NCBI GenBank assembly: GCA_963556305.1
Contig: OY745775.1
Coordinates: forward strand, 930,001-994,000
Length of the DNA: 64,000 nt
From: Platismatia glauca
Taxonomy: Eukaryota; Ascomycota; Lecanoromycetes; Lecanorales; Parmeliaceae
Direction: 5' to 3'
A model generated the notes under the pieces. The model saw only the letters and a list, made by a program, of their open reading frames with translations. It was not told where the DNA came from and did not search any database. A program made the translations under genes and the position numbers. How positions within the stretch are numbered: position 1 is the stretch's first letter; each line of letters begins with the position of its first letter. Of this stretch, positions 1 through 12,284 are shown one piece after another.

Positions 1-671
1 TACTGTATATAAAAGATGATCAAGATACCCGATTACATATTGTTCGCCCTGTTATAATTTCACAATGCAACTTACCGGGCTATGGTTACCTTTTTTTGTA
101 CCGTCCTTTTCAAATTTTGGCCATTGGTTTGTAGGCGATGGAAGGAAAACCGCCTTCCCGGTACTTGGGGTCTCCTGCATGGGTACAGCGGATGGGATCC
201 TGTAGCCTGGCTGTTTGGCACACCTGATCGTGATGACGGGACCAACCCCGTGGATGCGGGGTGTTTTGTGAGGATCTCTCGATCATTTCTGGTAGCATCT
301 GTATCATGAACTGTTTCGAGGAGACGCCTGCCAGTTGTTTCATAATGTAGATGCTCGATACTCACCACCATCGTGAACAATTCGTAGGTACCTACTCGCT
401 CGTGAACCAATGTTGATGTCCCTCTCAGCCAGAGTCTTGACGTTGAGGACTTCGCGTGCCAACCTCTGTAGGATTGATTGTTTGATTATATGGGAGTACA
501 AGACATTTATGTACATGGATGTGGCTGGTTTTCCGCGATGTCCGATCTGCGCTAGCGAAGGGGGCTGGCAGTTCAACGATAACGACTTGGTGAGACTTCA
601 ATGGCCTGACCTGGGCAGCCTGCTGTCCCCGCACGTAGGTAATCTGCTGCTCGCCCTTTCAATCACCCTGT
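1..671. other. left-edge intergenic stretch
   Basis: No recognisable gene. Short open frames on both strands overlap each other, show no family motif and start without context. The right part is the 3' flank of the mitochondrial tryptophanyl-tRNA synthetase gene. Confidence 0.5.
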
Positions 672-2027
672 CTAAACACTCTCTGGTGCTCTCCCTGCGC
701 GTTCTAAGCCCGTCACTTGCCGAACTGCGGCCATGATTCTGTCCGCCTGCCGTCGCGCCTTGTTGGAGCCTTCGATGGCAATATCATCCAGATAGTGAGT
801 GTCATCAGTATTCATGATCCGGTTGTATTTATCCCGAGTGCTGGTCAAGCTCTCGGAAATAACAGTGCTTACCATCGCTTTGAACTGTCGCATGTCCATA
901 GTTTTGCAAGCTTGAGCGAGCTCCTCAGCTGTCCTGCCTTGCTGATCAAGGTGTGACGCCAGGGCTAAGAGATTCGAAACACCAGGCCGGTTGTCTGGGT
1001 CATATGACACTCCTGTGGTTGAATCTGTCAACGCAAGCCTGATTTTGTCACCTATGATTTCTGGGCTATCGTTTATGTGGATCCGTGAGCGAAAGTCCTG
1101 GTGGGATTTGGACATTTTGAGACGTGGCTCCTTGAGCGACATGACACGCTTCGCGGATGCTGGCAAAATCAGAAAAGCAATTGAAATAGGAATGATCGGT
1201 GGCTTGACGCACATAAGACGGTCTGCGGTTTCACAAGGATTTCCCCATGAACAGAATTGAAATGATCGGCGCACTCTCTTGCAAACTCCAAGTGCTGTAC
1301 TTGGTCCTCTCCTACTGGAACATGAGTAGCGCTGGAAAAGTGAGCGACGAGAAGCTTGACCATGAAAAGAAGCCATACCCGTAGAGCAAGATATCGGCAG
1401 CCTGCAGCACAGGATAGGAAAAAAGCCCCAGTTTGAGTCCTGTCTTTGCACTCGTAGAGTCCAACGCCGACACTTCGTCTGGTAAGGTGAGCTTGCTCTG
1501 TACATAATCAGTCATCATGAACAGGCCCTTTCCTAAGTTGGGTCTCCATGGTAAACAAACCTTCCACTGTGTCATACGAGAAAGGTATCCCACAGAGGCT
1601 GTACAGCTCAATATCCACATCAACTCTGCGTGCTCCGGAACCTACAAATTCTCAGCACGTAGGCCCCGAAGAGCAGGGCTGCCGTGTCAGGAAACCATAC
1701 TGCAGATTGATAGAAAATGGTGGATCGCTCAGGATCCACGCCCATGGCCAAGAGGGTTGCCAACGTCTCTCGCTTCCACCTCCGCAGCTGATCTGCCTCC
1801 TGGTGGGTCGTAATGGCGTGCAAGTCAACGATGGAGTAGAGTAATCGAGTAGAAGGTGAGGCTTCATTTTGAAGTCGAACCCATTGCTGCAAAGCACCCA
1901 GATAATTCCCCAGATGAGGAACGCCCGTAGGCTGAATGCCGGAAAAGATTACATGGGCTTTAGTATGTGAGGTGTGCAAACGCTGGCTGTGTCGATTAAA
2001 TCGCCTTATGGTATGTGACCAAGCCAT
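672..2027 (-). CDS. MSW1: mitochondrial tryptophanyl-tRNA synthetase
   Basis: Charges mitochondrial tRNA-Trp with tryptophan. Five exons on the minus strand: 2027-1701, 1641-1561, 1497-1379, 1331-1213 and 1159-672, giving 377 aa, a usual length for this class I synthetase. The four introns are 47-63 nt with GT-AG ends. Seen directly: the HIGH-like signature PHLGN at residues 37-41 after the IQPTG stretch, the VPEHAEL and SRMTQWK blocks across the first two junctions, THVPVGEDQ after the third, and a perfect KMSKS at 230-234. The basic, Ser/His-rich first ~24 residues look like a mitochondrial presequence. I chose the ATG at 2027 because it directly precedes that presequence; an in-frame ATG at 2090 would add 21 unconserved residues. 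It is divergent from RRP12. Confidence 0.93.
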
Positions 2028-2226
2028 TTTCCAAGACCAGCTCGACTGACAATATCCATGTTTAAGATATTGCTGGACATCAAGTAGCATTGCTGGAGCT
2101 ACTTATACGGAGTACGCGCTAACACTATCGATAAATCCTTGCGACTCGTGGATCGCAAAATAAAAAAATTATATCAAACCAAAACCATGGAGTTCATTTC
2201 TACCTGCCTATGAGGCCTCATGAAAG
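2028..2226. promoter_or_regulatory. divergent promoter MSW1 / RRP12
   Basis: Only ~199 bp separate the two start codons, so both promoters and both 5' leaders must lie here. An A/T-rich run is visible near 2160-2175. An out-of-frame ATG at 2220 overlaps the RRP12 start. Confidence 0.6.
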
Positions 2227-5200
2227 ATGTCTTTGACCGAGAAGCTCGACAAAATCAGGTCGCCCAAATTGCAGAATCAGCGAGAGGTTGGCCAGGGCCC
2301 AATTCCCAGACCCTTCCAACCCCCCACTGACCGCAAGCAGACCTCCGTCGTACTCTCCGCCGTCGAAGACACCCTCAGGGACCAGAAGTATGAATCAACC
2401 CCTACAGCATACTTTGCTGCCCTGCTCGCATTGCTCAGTCAATCAGTCTCCCCATCCAATGGCATTGTCAACAAAGAGCTCGCAACATCGGTTGTCTACC
2501 TCCTCGACATCATAGCGCCCCACGTACCGGCACCTCTCCTCAGATCGAAATTCTCCCAGATCCTTACGAGTCTTGCGCCTGTCTTTGCCCATCATGATAT
2601 TGAAGCGCCTCTGATAAGGTCGTCCGTGGGATGTCTGGAATCGCTGCTGGTCGCGCAGGACAATGCAGCGTGGGCGCTTCCGCAAACCCAGATTAGCCCA
2701 CGGAGAGCTATCGCAGGTGTACTGGTGCTCGCATCAGATCATAGACCGAAGGTCAGGAAGCGAGCACAGGACGCGGTCACCCATGTCCTGAAGAACCCCC
2801 CTCCAAGCCCTTCACTCGATCATCCAGCCGCGGACATGTGCGCCGAGACAGCTTTACGAAGTGTCAATGAAATGGCTGCAAGTGGGAACAAGAAGGGAAA
2901 GGGTCACAGGCAGGAGGAACATCAGCCAGGTCTTATGCATGCGCTGCAGCTGGTCAAGACAATAGCTTCCGCTTCTGGAGGCTGGCCAAGTAAGAAGATT
3001 GAGCCGCTCTGTGAAGTCCTTATGAACATCTCACGATCGAACAATGAATACCTCACAGTGTCTGCTTTTGAGATATTTGAAGTCATATTTGCAGGGATGG
3101 CGGACGAGGTGTCATCTGCAAAGCTGCCAAAGTTGATGGAAGCAATCTCCGAGCTACGGCCTTCACAAAACGACTCCCAACTACTGCCTCCGTGGATCGC
3201 TGTCATGTCGAGAGGCTATGACGTCTCGGCGCAAGTCACCCCGGAGGATACGTTCCAGAAGCTGCCCGAGCTCTTCGAAACGATCTCCACGTTCCTTGCT
3301 TCTTCATCTCACAATATCCGCGTGTCTGCTTCAGAGTGTCTAATCTCATTTTCAGTCAATTGTATACCTGACGCGGCAATCCTAGAGCCTTCCATCCACG
3401 ACGAGAAAGTGCTTGAAAAGCTAGCAAAAGCAGCGACTGCACTTTTGAGCGTGAAATATCAAACTGCATGGATGGAGATTTTTTCTGTGCTGTCGGCTCT
3501 CTTCTCAGCGTTCAGATGGAGATCAGTTGGTCTTCTGAACGACGTAGTGAAGACCGTCGGAGAGCTGAGAGGTAACGACTCATTCAATGGCAAAAAGGAA
3601 GCGGATGTCGTCCTTGGCAAAGCCATTGAAGCCATGGGACCAGAATCTGTCCTCCAGACTCTGCCGCTGAATCTGGCGAAGCCAAAGGCAGGTCAACCAG
3701 GAAGAGCGTGGCTTTTGCCCATCTTGCGAGATCATGTCCAGAACACCAATCTTACGCATTTCAGATCTGAGTTTGTACCTCTGAGCGAGACGATGTTCCA
3801 ACGGGTAATAGACAATGGAAACTCCGAAAAAACAATGGAAATCAAGATATTCGAGACTCTGGTCCAGCAAATCTGGGCGCTCTTCCCGGGCTATTGCAAT
3901 CTGCCACTAGATCTAAGCACGGCTTTTGATCAGAGCTTTGCCGAAATGTTGGCTAATCTGCTCTACAAGCAGACGGAGCTTCGAGTAGACGTATGCAAAG
4001 CTCTCCAGATGCTGGTCGAATCAAACCAGGAGATCGTCAACATCGAAGCTTCTGAGCAGGAATTACTCCTCAAGCAGCAAACTACGAAGAGTGGTGCGCA
4101 GAAAAATCTCGATCATCTGTCATCGTTCGCTGGAAATTTATTGGCCGTGCTTTTTAATGTTTATAGCCAGACATTGCCGCAGTACAGGAGTTATATTCTG
4201 CAGTGCATCAACGCTTACTTGAGTATTACTCCTGAGACGGTATGATACTTGAACCCTGCCGAATCTCATCGCTAAAAATTCATAGGAGCTACTCGAGACC
4301 TTCCAGCGAGTCACAACGTTGCTTGAAGCTACACTCGCAGAATCCACTTCTCAAACTCAAGCCGACAAGCAAAAGCAAAAGCAACCGCAAATCTCAGCGG
4401 ACAAAATGCCACCAACAAGCCATACCCTTATGGATCTGATCATAACACTTTCGATATACCTCCCGCGCCCTACCTTTCCTACGCTCTTCTCCCTCGCCGC
4501 TCTCATTCTCCCTCAGTCATCCGATCCCCAACTCCAGAAGAAGGCCTATAAGCTGCTGCCCCGTCTCGCCACCTCCCCAACAGGTACCCTCGCCCTCCAA
4601 GATCGCAATGCAGAACTCCAATCTCTCCTCCTGACCACCGCCTCTACCGTCTCCGCCCCAGCCCGCCGTGATCGTCTCGCTGCGATTTCAGTTGTTGTCG
4701 AGCACCTCCCACAAACAACCCTCCACTTCATCCCCTCTCTTCTCTCCGAAGTCGTAATTTCCGCCAAAGAAGTCAACGAAAAGGCCCGAACAGCTGCATT
4801 CGACCTCCTTGTTCTCATGGCTCGCAAGATGTCTCAAGGCGGACAAATCGATCAATCGCAGATCCCACATATGCCGGCGGACGCACCCATTGCGCAAGCC
4901 AGTCTGGACGAATTCTTCACCATGGTATCCGCCGGACTTGTGGGCTCGACGCCGCATATGGTCTCTGCCAGCATAACGGCCCTGACGCGAATATTGTACG
5001 AGTTCGCTTCGCAGCTTCCTCACGCCGTCATCGAAGATCTAGTCCAAACAATGGATTTGTTCCTCACGTCCACTAATCGCGAAATCGTACGTTCCGTACT
5101 TGGCTTCGTCAAGGTGGCTATAATTTCCCTTCCTGAAGGCATCGTGAAACCAAAGCTCGACACACTGGTGCCAGGTCTTATGTCATGGTCTAGAGAGCAC

Positions 5201-6130
5201 AAAGCGCAATTCAGAGCGAAAGTGAAGCACATCCTCGAGCGCGCGATTCGGCGATTTGGCTTTGATGCCATTGAGAAACAGTGCCCAGAAGATGACAAGA
5301 AATTTATCAACAATATCCAGAAGACCAAGGAACGGCGTAAGCGGCACAAGGCAGCTGACGGCGCGGAAGCTGCTACCGAAGAGCCAGCGAAGAGGAAGAA
5401 CAGATTTGAAAGCGAATATGACGAAGCACTTTATGGTAGCGAATCCTCCTCCGACTCTGGCCACGGCTCCGATGAGGAGCGAAGGGCGGGTTCCAATGGC
5501 AGAGGGGGAAGAGGGCAGACATACATCACCGAAGACGCCGACGAACCCCTCGATCTCCTCGACCGCAAATCCCTCGCCAACATCTCGAGTCGGAAACCAA
5601 TGGCTACGAAACAAGCGCCCGCCGAACAGCGGAAGAACAAGACCGACCTCGACGGCAAACTCGTCTTCAATAACGACGGAGACGCTGATGACGACGGTGG
5701 TGATCCTGTAGGCCTCGGTTCCTACGGTCCAGACGTGAACGACGACATGACCCTTGAAGGCGGCATCAATGCCTACGTCGACGCCATACGAGGCCGGGAC
5801 GCCGTGCAGCGGGGGAGAGGGGGCCGGTTGAAGTTTAGTAATAAGCGCGAGAAACCCAACGGTAACGGAGACGCTATGGATGTTGATGACGACGATGGGC
5901 ACGAAGGCCGGGCGGTGAAGAAGGCCAACGGTGGTGCGGGGGCGAGGAAGGAGGTTCGCTTCGCGGATGCGAGGGGGGGAAGAGGTCAGAGGGGTCGGAA
6001 TGGCGGGGTGAGCGGTCGAGGTGGGCTGAGGGGGAGAGGGGGAGGCGGTGGGGGGGTGAGGCAGCGGAGGGGATTGGGCGCGGCGAAGGTGAGGGATGGG
6101 AGGGTTATGAAGGGGGGGGGAAGACGTTGA
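2227..6130 (+). CDS. RRP12: RRP12-like ribosome biogenesis HEAT-repeat protein
   Basis: Nuclear/nucleolar protein needed for maturation and export of pre-40S and pre-60S particles. Two exons, 2227-4239 and 4286-6130, separated by a 46 nt intron; 1285 aa, close to the ~1230 aa of yeast Rrp12. The N-terminus (EKLDKIRSPKLQNQ, then VVLSAVEDTL) matches the family start. The body is helical-repeat-like with the NUC173-type region in the middle. The conserved block ERAIRRFGFDAIEKQCPEDD followed by KKFINNIQKTKERRKR lies near residue 1000. The last ~300 residues are acidic, then Gly/Arg-rich RGG-type, ending in a Gly/Arg run. An upstream ATG at 2220 lies in another frame. Confidence 0.95.
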
Positions 6131-6695
6131 GGTGTCGCTTGGGGGAAGCGTGCATGGCCAGTGACGGTGATTGTCAGTACACATGGCATGAAGGGGCTCG
6201 GGCGATGAATAGAGTCACGTTGGCTTCACGTCAATGCCTGCACGAGTATTGCCCTTCAAGTCTGTCGTACTGTAGTACAGTCTCTACACGGTGACTTGCC
6301 TATTCATTCCCCGATATCCATATCGCCCCCCCGACGGCCCTCTTCTCCGTACCTGGACGTATGATCTCGATCCTTTACGACGGGATTCTCCATCGGTCGT
6401 GATGCCGCCCTTCTCGTGCCATCTGAGCCATCAGTGAGCAGCCGTGTGGGCAAACCTAGCCCGTAATGGACGGAATGTTTGCGGTCCCAAAGGATAAGGT
6501 AAGCTCGCAGAGCGACAGCTGCCTCCGTCGCCCCGCTAGCTTCGACTGATTGCAACGAAGTGGCTCCAAAGTGGCCACCTGTCCGGTTATTCAGGGTGCG
6601 ATCACGCTTGTTGACTGCACGCCCCACCACCTGTCCGGCCACTCGTGTTCTGGTGATTTCGATTTGTTGCTCTCCATAAGCCAATTCGCCCCTTT
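6131..6695. other. convergent 3' intergenic region
   Basis: Lies between the convergent ends of RRP12 and SEC6. A 131-codon open frame on the minus strand has no family signature and is not called. I see nothing else here. Confidence 0.5.
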
Positions 6696-8942
6696 TCATT
6701 TGACCTTGCTCATAATGGTTTCGGGTCCTCGTTCCACGTACACCTCGCTTGCCTTGGCTTTGACACTGCTCAGCATACTCCTATCGTAGTCATCTCGGGC
6801 TCTGAGCGCACTCTCGACCCAACTCAGCTGCACGTCCCAGTACTCCCTCTTGAACGCCTCATAGACGGTCGCGACGGCAGTCTTGTCAGCCTCGAGCATG
6901 CGGACGAGGTAGTCGACGACGCGCCATTTCCGCTTGATGCTTGCGAACTCTGGGTATTTGCCGAAGAAATCAAAGGAGGTGAGGACGTCGTCTTTGAACT
7001 TATCGGTGAAGGGTTCCCCGCGGCGGAATTTGGCGCCCTTGTTTCGGACTGAGCAGAGATAGCGCACAAGGAGCTCGTCGGCCAATTCTTCAACGAAGAT
7101 GTCAAGAAGAGAGCTGTGTAGCACGCCTTGGTAGTCATTGACATAATCCTCGAAAGTCGTAATGATCCGTTTCATGCCGTATTCTGTATACCACTTCGCG
7201 GTGAAGAACTCCGGTAGGACGGAGCGGAAGTCAATGATGAAGATTAGACAGACGAATGTGGTGATGCAGTGGGTACCTAGATCTACAAAACCATCGCGTA
7301 TGCCTTCAAGTTCAGCGTTGGCTTTAGCCATATACTTGGGTGAGACCAGAGGCTCCAAATCGCGCTGGAAGCGGCTTAGGTAGCCAAGTTGGCCAGCTTC
7401 AGCATTGTCGTCGATGCAGGCGATTTGGTCGTTGGCAATCGCAACCAGCCAGTCTTGGAGAACTTGGAGGCCATCTTGTTCGGCGGTAGGGGTCTTGTAT
7501 CTGGCAGACTGATCGTCAACCATTTTCTGCCAGAGGCTTTGCCGTGATTTGAGAGCGGTGAACATGGAATCGATGACCCCTTCTGCCACGTCTGTGCGGC
7601 CTGAGTCGCCCGCAACGAGCAACTGTTCGCGGAGCATACGCCACATATCTCCTAGAGTCTTGGTCCGGAAGTACCCATGCTCGTCATTGTCCAAAGAGCC
7701 CTCCTTGCGCTCTGCGAAGGATTTCCTGTCGGCGGCGAACATTCGATCCATCCATTCGTCAACGGATTTCACAATCAGTTGCCGGTAGTCTCTAATCAGC
7801 TCAATTTCTCTGTTGTCGAGGACCGGAAGCTGTAATTCTTCTTGACTCCAGCCGAGCTTGTTCATCTTCCCATAGTATTTCTCGGTCCACTCGATGACTG
7901 CCAGCATATGGGGAGGAGCCAGGTCGGGGTCATCTATGCGCCTGATGAGCCAGTTGTGCATTAAGCTGTGGTATATATCCGTGTATGTTTTGTATATCTT
8001 CCATTTCTTGGGCATCAGCTCTGTCATGCCTTGCTTGACGGCCACCAGATCATTGAAGAACCACGCCATGATCTTGGACAGCTTATCTGGATCTCCGAAA
8101 AACTTCTCCTCTGCCGAATCGAAATTTTGTTGTGCAGAGAGCTCGATGGCTTTCAAGAACTTCTCCTTGTAACCCCGTATTTGTCTCGCGCTGGTGTTCA
8201 TGGACTTGAACCTGGATGCAAGGTCTTTGTAATCTCGTTGAGCATCTTGTAGTGCCTTGACCTTCCTGTCACTCTTTTCCTCTTCCTCGATGATGACCGC
8301 CAAACGCACTATCATGCTCTTGTTGTCCGTTTGTACCAGAGGTATCAGGTTCATGCAAGCCTGTCCGATATGCTCGTCGAACCAATTTACTACATCTTCC
8401 AATCTTTCGAAATGATTCTGGAGTGTGTTCTCTAGAGACGCATCCAACGCTCTTTTGATCTGGTCCATAGCATCGTCACGGATGTCTCGTAGCTGCGTAA
8501 GGCCGTAGTGTACATTGAGAATGTTGGGTTGGTTCTCGAGATCCTGATCGTCTTCACTCAGGAGCCTGGCCAATTCGTCCAGCCTGCCATCGAAAGACTC
8601 AATATTTGCCTTCATTGTCTCGACCTGCGTAAAATTCCTATGCACTTGAGAGACCAGATTAATGTTAGGGAAACCGCGTATCATGTTCTGCGACTCGGCG
8701 CATAGCTTGTCGATCTTCATGAGCTCCTCTTTGATCTGATTGACTGTTCTCTGTCCATCTCCAATCGAATTCATGCCAGACTGTGTGATCTCCAACTGCT
8801 CTTGAAGCCCAACCTTGAGCTGTCCGTCTACCGCAGCTTTCTTACGGATGAACTCGGACTTTAGGAATGGTATCTTGTCGAGGTCTTCAGGATGCCGTAG
8901 CAGCTCCGCAAGCTGTATGGTCACCCCTTCGCTTTCAGCCAT
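6696..8942 (-). CDS. SEC6: exocyst complex component Sec6
   Basis: Subunit of the octameric exocyst that tethers secretory vesicles at sites of polarised growth, here presumably hyphal tips and septa. Single exon, 748 aa, the usual fungal length. The N-terminal third is predicted coiled coil (residues ~30-150). Conserved stretches include FPNINLVSQVHRNF, NVHYGLTQLRDIRDDAM, the aromatic block MAWFFNDLVAVKQGM, and the C-terminal FFGKYPEFASIKRKW region followed by VVDYLVRMLEAD, all typical of Sec6. No intron is needed to keep the frame. It is divergent from the mitochondrial uL30 gene. Confidence 0.94.
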   Translation of the reverse strand: MAESEGVTIQLAELLRHPEDLDKIPFLKSEFIRKKAAVDGQLKVGLQEQLEITQSGMNSIGDGQRTVNQIKEELMKIDKLCAESQNMIRGFPNINLVSQVHRNFTQVETMKANIESFDGRLDELARLLSEDDQDLENQPNILNVHYGLTQLRDIRDDAMDQIKRALDASLENTLQNHFERLEDVVNWFDEHIGQACMNLIPLVQTDNKSMIVRLAVIIEEEEKSDRKVKALQDAQRDYKDLASRFKSMNTSARQIRGYKEKFLKAIELSAQQNFDSAEEKFFGDPDKLSKIMAWFFNDLVAVKQGMTELMPKKWKIYKTYTDIYHSLMHNWLIRRIDDPDLAPPHMLAVIEWTEKYYGKMNKLGWSQEELQLPVLDNREIELIRDYRQLIVKSVDEWMDRMFAADRKSFAERKEGSLDNDEHGYFRTKTLGDMWRMLREQLLVAGDSGRTDVAEGVIDSMFTALKSRQSLWQKMVDDQSARYKTPTAEQDGLQVLQDWLVAIANDQIACIDDNAEAGQLGYLSRFQRDLEPLVSPKYMAKANAELEGIRDGFVDLGTHCITTFVCLIFIIDFRSVLPEFFTAKWYTEYGMKRIITTFEDYVNDYQGVLHSSLLDIFVEELADELLVRYLCSVRNKGAKFRRGEPFTDKFKDDVLTSFDFFGKYPEFASIKRKWRVVDYLVRMLEADKTAVATVYEAFKREYWDVQLSWVESALRARDDYDRSMLSSVKAKASEVYVERGPETIMSKVK

Positions 8943-9306
8943 TGACCTTTTCTCTCAATTGCAGAACCGGAGCACGGCCAGCATGCTTGATCTGGACCGC
9001 GAAAGAAGGTGGCTACCTTACTTCACTCAATGCCAAAACCGTCCGTTGGCCTATTTGAGCCTAGCGCAGAATTGATTTCCGCCTCGATTTCAAACTTTTG
9101 GCGTGTCCTTACAGACTCCGACCTGTAACAGCTATCCATCGATCCACCAAATCGTCAAAGCTTTCTTCAGTTCAAAACAACAGTGGGTAATTTCTACTGA
9201 TACATGTCTTGGTCCTAACGCCCAATCAAGCGCGACAGATCCAACCAAACGAGTCGCCCAAGCCCACAACTTCTCTCTCCGCAAACACCGTCGCCTGCTC
9301 GAGGCA
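8943..9306. promoter_or_regulatory. divergent promoter SEC6 / uL30m
   Basis: The 364 bp between the two start codons must hold both promoters. No specific site could be assigned by eye. Confidence 0.45.
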
Positions 9307-9570
9307 ATGCCCTTCTTCAAGATCACGCTCATACGCTCATCCATTGGCCTCCCTAGGAAGGTACAGGGCGTCCTTAACGCTTTGGGTCTGCGAAAGCGAA
9401 TGGCTACTGTCTTCAAGCCCGTCAATCCATCCACCGCAGGTCAGATCATGAGAATCAAAGAGCTAGTTGCGGTATCAGAGGTCGAGGAGGCATTGACAGA
9501 TGCAGAAATGCGGGAAAGGCGGAGACCGGATCCTGGATACTACATTGAGAAGATGGGCTTGGGTGCTTGA
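9307..9570 (+). CDS. MRPL33: mitochondrial large-subunit ribosomal protein uL30m
   Basis: Structural component of the mitochondrial 54S subunit. 87 aa, single exon, the typical size. The short uL30 fold is recognisable: MPFFKITLIRSSIGLP at the start, then GVLNALGLRKR and MRIKELVAVSEV. The open frame extends upstream to 9103 but that part is not conserved-looking, and the ATG at 9307 gives the family N-terminus. It lacks a clear cleavable presequence, as in other members. Confidence 0.9.
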   Translation: MPFFKITLIRSSIGLPRKVQGVLNALGLRKRMATVFKPVNPSTAGQIMRIKELVAVSEVEEALTDAEMRERRRPDPGYYIEKMGLGA

Positions 9571-10026
9571 GGGACTGTTAGATGAGATCATGCAGCTGGC
9601 ACCTTGGAAGTTGAAACAGCGAACGTGGAGCTACTTCGACCCGAGAACGCTTGACTCTAAGTCAAGGGCCAAGTTTCAGTCCTATAAAGGACGCGATCGC
9701 TGAGTAGGCAACGGCTTTGGGAGGCAAAGAGCCGGATGTTCCCCAAGAGCCGATCAGGTCACGGACTACGATGCCTCCCCTCCTCCGCTTTAGGACGTTG
9801 TGGATAGTGGAAGATGCTGCTTAGGGATATTTAAGAGCGTAGCAATCAGCAAGGAGTACGGCAAGCATGTGCAGCGACTGTAATCGTTCGACTTTCTCGT
9901 GCCCAATTTTGCCAAGCCTGTTAAATCCGACCCTCGGCAATAAATATTCGGGGTCTTGATATAATGCGCTATGCTTCATGGTCGCCAACTCTCATGATCC
10001 TGCCAATTACTGATGACCGCATATAA
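9571..10026. other. intergenic, probable DPL1 promoter
   Basis: 456 bp between uL30m and DPL1. No gene, repeat or RNA recognised; it should contain the 3' end of uL30m and the DPL1 promoter. Confidence 0.4.
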
Positions 10027-11836
10027 ATGATGGGGAGTTCTCGTATGCCTGTGAGTCTTCGGACGGTGTTACCGACTTCAAAGAACAGTCCGAGAGGCAA
10101 TTATCTCAACCTAGGCATTGATATGTAAAGAATTCTGTGTTCGCGTTGTGCATCACCCTCGTACTGATACCGAACACAGTCTCCGTAACCTCATATTCTT
10201 CTTCTTTCTCCTAAGATGGACAAGAAAAGGTATCTTACAGCTTAAAGGCCGCGGGCTCTTTGGGACGGTGGCCGAGGCATACATCGCGACACGCCGGACG
10301 CTGTACGGCATATTCCTGAGAACTCCTGGTGTACGCAGCCAAGTACAAAAGCAAGTCACGGAAGCAATAACCAAGCTTGAAGGAAAGCTGGTCCCTCAAG
10401 GGCCCGGTATAAGTCGCTATCTCACGCTGCCGAAGCAAGGATGGACCGAGCAGCAAGTGAGCGCAGAGCTGGAAAAATTGAGTGATATGGAACACACACG
10501 CTGGGAGGATGGCCTTGTTAGCGGAGCAGTTTATCATGGTGGGAACCAGTTGATCAAGCTACAATCAGAGGCTTTTGAGAAGTTCAGTGTTGCAAATCCA
10601 ATACATCCAGACATTTTTCCAGGGGTGCGGAAAATGGAGGCGGAGATCGTCGCTATGGTCCTTGCCATGTTCAATGCACCAGCTTTAGGAGCTGGAGTTA
10701 CGACGAGTGGAGGGACAGAGTCAATATTGATGGCATGCTTGAGCGCAAGGCAGAAGGCGCGCGCAGAACGTGGCGTCACTGAGCCTGAAATGTATGTGCG
10801 GCTATAGTCTGAGAAAGCCGTTGCTGACTTGTGCAGGATTATACCAGATACTGCTCATGCAGCCTTCAGCAAAGCTGGAGCATACTTCGGTATAAAGGTT
10901 CATCTGGTAGCTTGTCAAGCACCAAACTACAGTGTACACATACCTAGTGTTTCCCGTCTAATAAACAGCAATACTATACTTCTCGTGGGGTCCGCGCCAA
11001 ACTTTCCTCACGGCATCATTGATGATATTCCGTCTCTATCTCGCCTCGCTCTCCGCAAAAAAGGATCCCTACCTCTTCATGTCGACTGCTGTCTCGGCTC
11101 TTTCCTCGTCCCATTCCTCGCTCGCGCGGGCTTTCCCACTGTCCCGTTTGACTTTTCCTTGAAAGGAGTTACGAGTATCTCCTGCGACACTCACAAGTAC
11201 GGCTTTGCGCCCAAAGGGAATTCTGTCCTTCTTTACCGAACCTCAGCGCTCCGCACCTACCAATACTTCATCTCCGCTGACTGGTCTGGAGGCGTGTACG
11301 CCTCACCGAGCATTGCAGGCTCACGTCCTGGAGCTCTCATAGCTACCTGCTGGGCTAGCCTAATGTCTCAAGGCGAAAGCGGCTATATTGATAGTTGCCA
11401 TAAGATTGTTGGCGTTGCTAAGAAAATTGAATCGACCATCCGAGAGCATCCCTCTCTGCGAGATGATCTCACCATCATGGGAAAGCCGCTCGTTAGCGTT
11501 GTTGCTTTTACGTCAAAGACGTTAAACGTCTACGATCTTGCTGATGCCATGTCGAGTAAGGGATGGCATCTTAACGCCTTACAAAGGCCACCAGCCATTC
11601 ATGTTGCTGTCACTTTACCGATTGTTGCTGCCGTGGACAGACTTGTCGGAGACTTGGTAGCAGTGGTAGAAGAGGAGAAGGAGAAAGAGAGGGTGAGAAT
11701 AGTGGAAGGCAAGGGAGCAAAGGGCGGCGCCAAAGGCGATGCGGCGGCGCTGTACGGTGTCGCTGGGAGTCTTCCAAATCCCAGTGTAGTCAACAGTCTG
11801 GCTGAAGGTTTCTTGGACACGCTGTATAAAGCTTGA
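10027..11836 (+). CDS. DPL1: sphingosine-1-phosphate lyase
   Basis: PLP-dependent ER enzyme that cleaves phosphorylated long-chain bases into a fatty aldehyde and phosphoethanolamine, the exit step of sphingolipid degradation. Three exons: 10027-10124, 10180-10791 and 10837-11836 (introns 55 and 45 nt), 569 aa. Exon 1 was built by hand because it is short; splicing yields a membrane segment starting LRNLIFFFFLLRW, as expected for the N-terminal anchor. PLP site: CDTHKYGFAPKG with the Schiff-base lysine at ~357; HVDCCLGSF and TTSGGTESI are also seen. Two consecutive in-frame ATGs lie at 10027 and 10030. A Lys/Gly/Ala-rich insert near the C-terminus is low complexity. Confidence 0.93.
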
Positions 11837-12284
11837 GGCTGCTTTTGACGGAGCATAAGCAAGGGGAAAGGAGTGTGGGGGGTATTATCAGAAGCAACAA
11901 GCATATGCATAGCGTCTACGAAGGCATGATAGCGAGGGTACCGTTTCTTAACGCAGAACTTACTTGAATAAACAAGGCAAATGCCAATTGGCGGAGAGCA
12001 GACGTAAATATTGGTACAAAACTAATATGGGTGTTCAAAATCGGCATTCTAAAAAGGCATAGTACCAGGATCGGAGGTTTCTCCGCTAGTCGATCCTGAC
12101 AGGTCAATAGTACATCCAGTAGTACCTTACTTCGTCATATCAGCAATCTTTCGATGACGTAGTCACCAGCTCGCACTGGCGCTGGCGCTGGTAGCTATGC
12201 AGTTGCTCTCGACAAGACGACATCCCCCTCGAGAGAATCGAGTCTCCCTCATCAACAGTACAAAGTACACAATTGCACGTAACA
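11837..12284. other. intergenic between DPL1 and a small mitochondrial gene
   Basis: 448 bp with no supported gene. A short run of CTGGCG-type units is visible around 12175-12192. Confidence 0.4.

Noticed and set aside
5183..6184. 333-codon minus-strand frame opposite the RRP12 3' end
   Set aside because: Antisense of the Gly/Arg-rich coding region; composition is Pro/Ser/Val low complexity without motifs.
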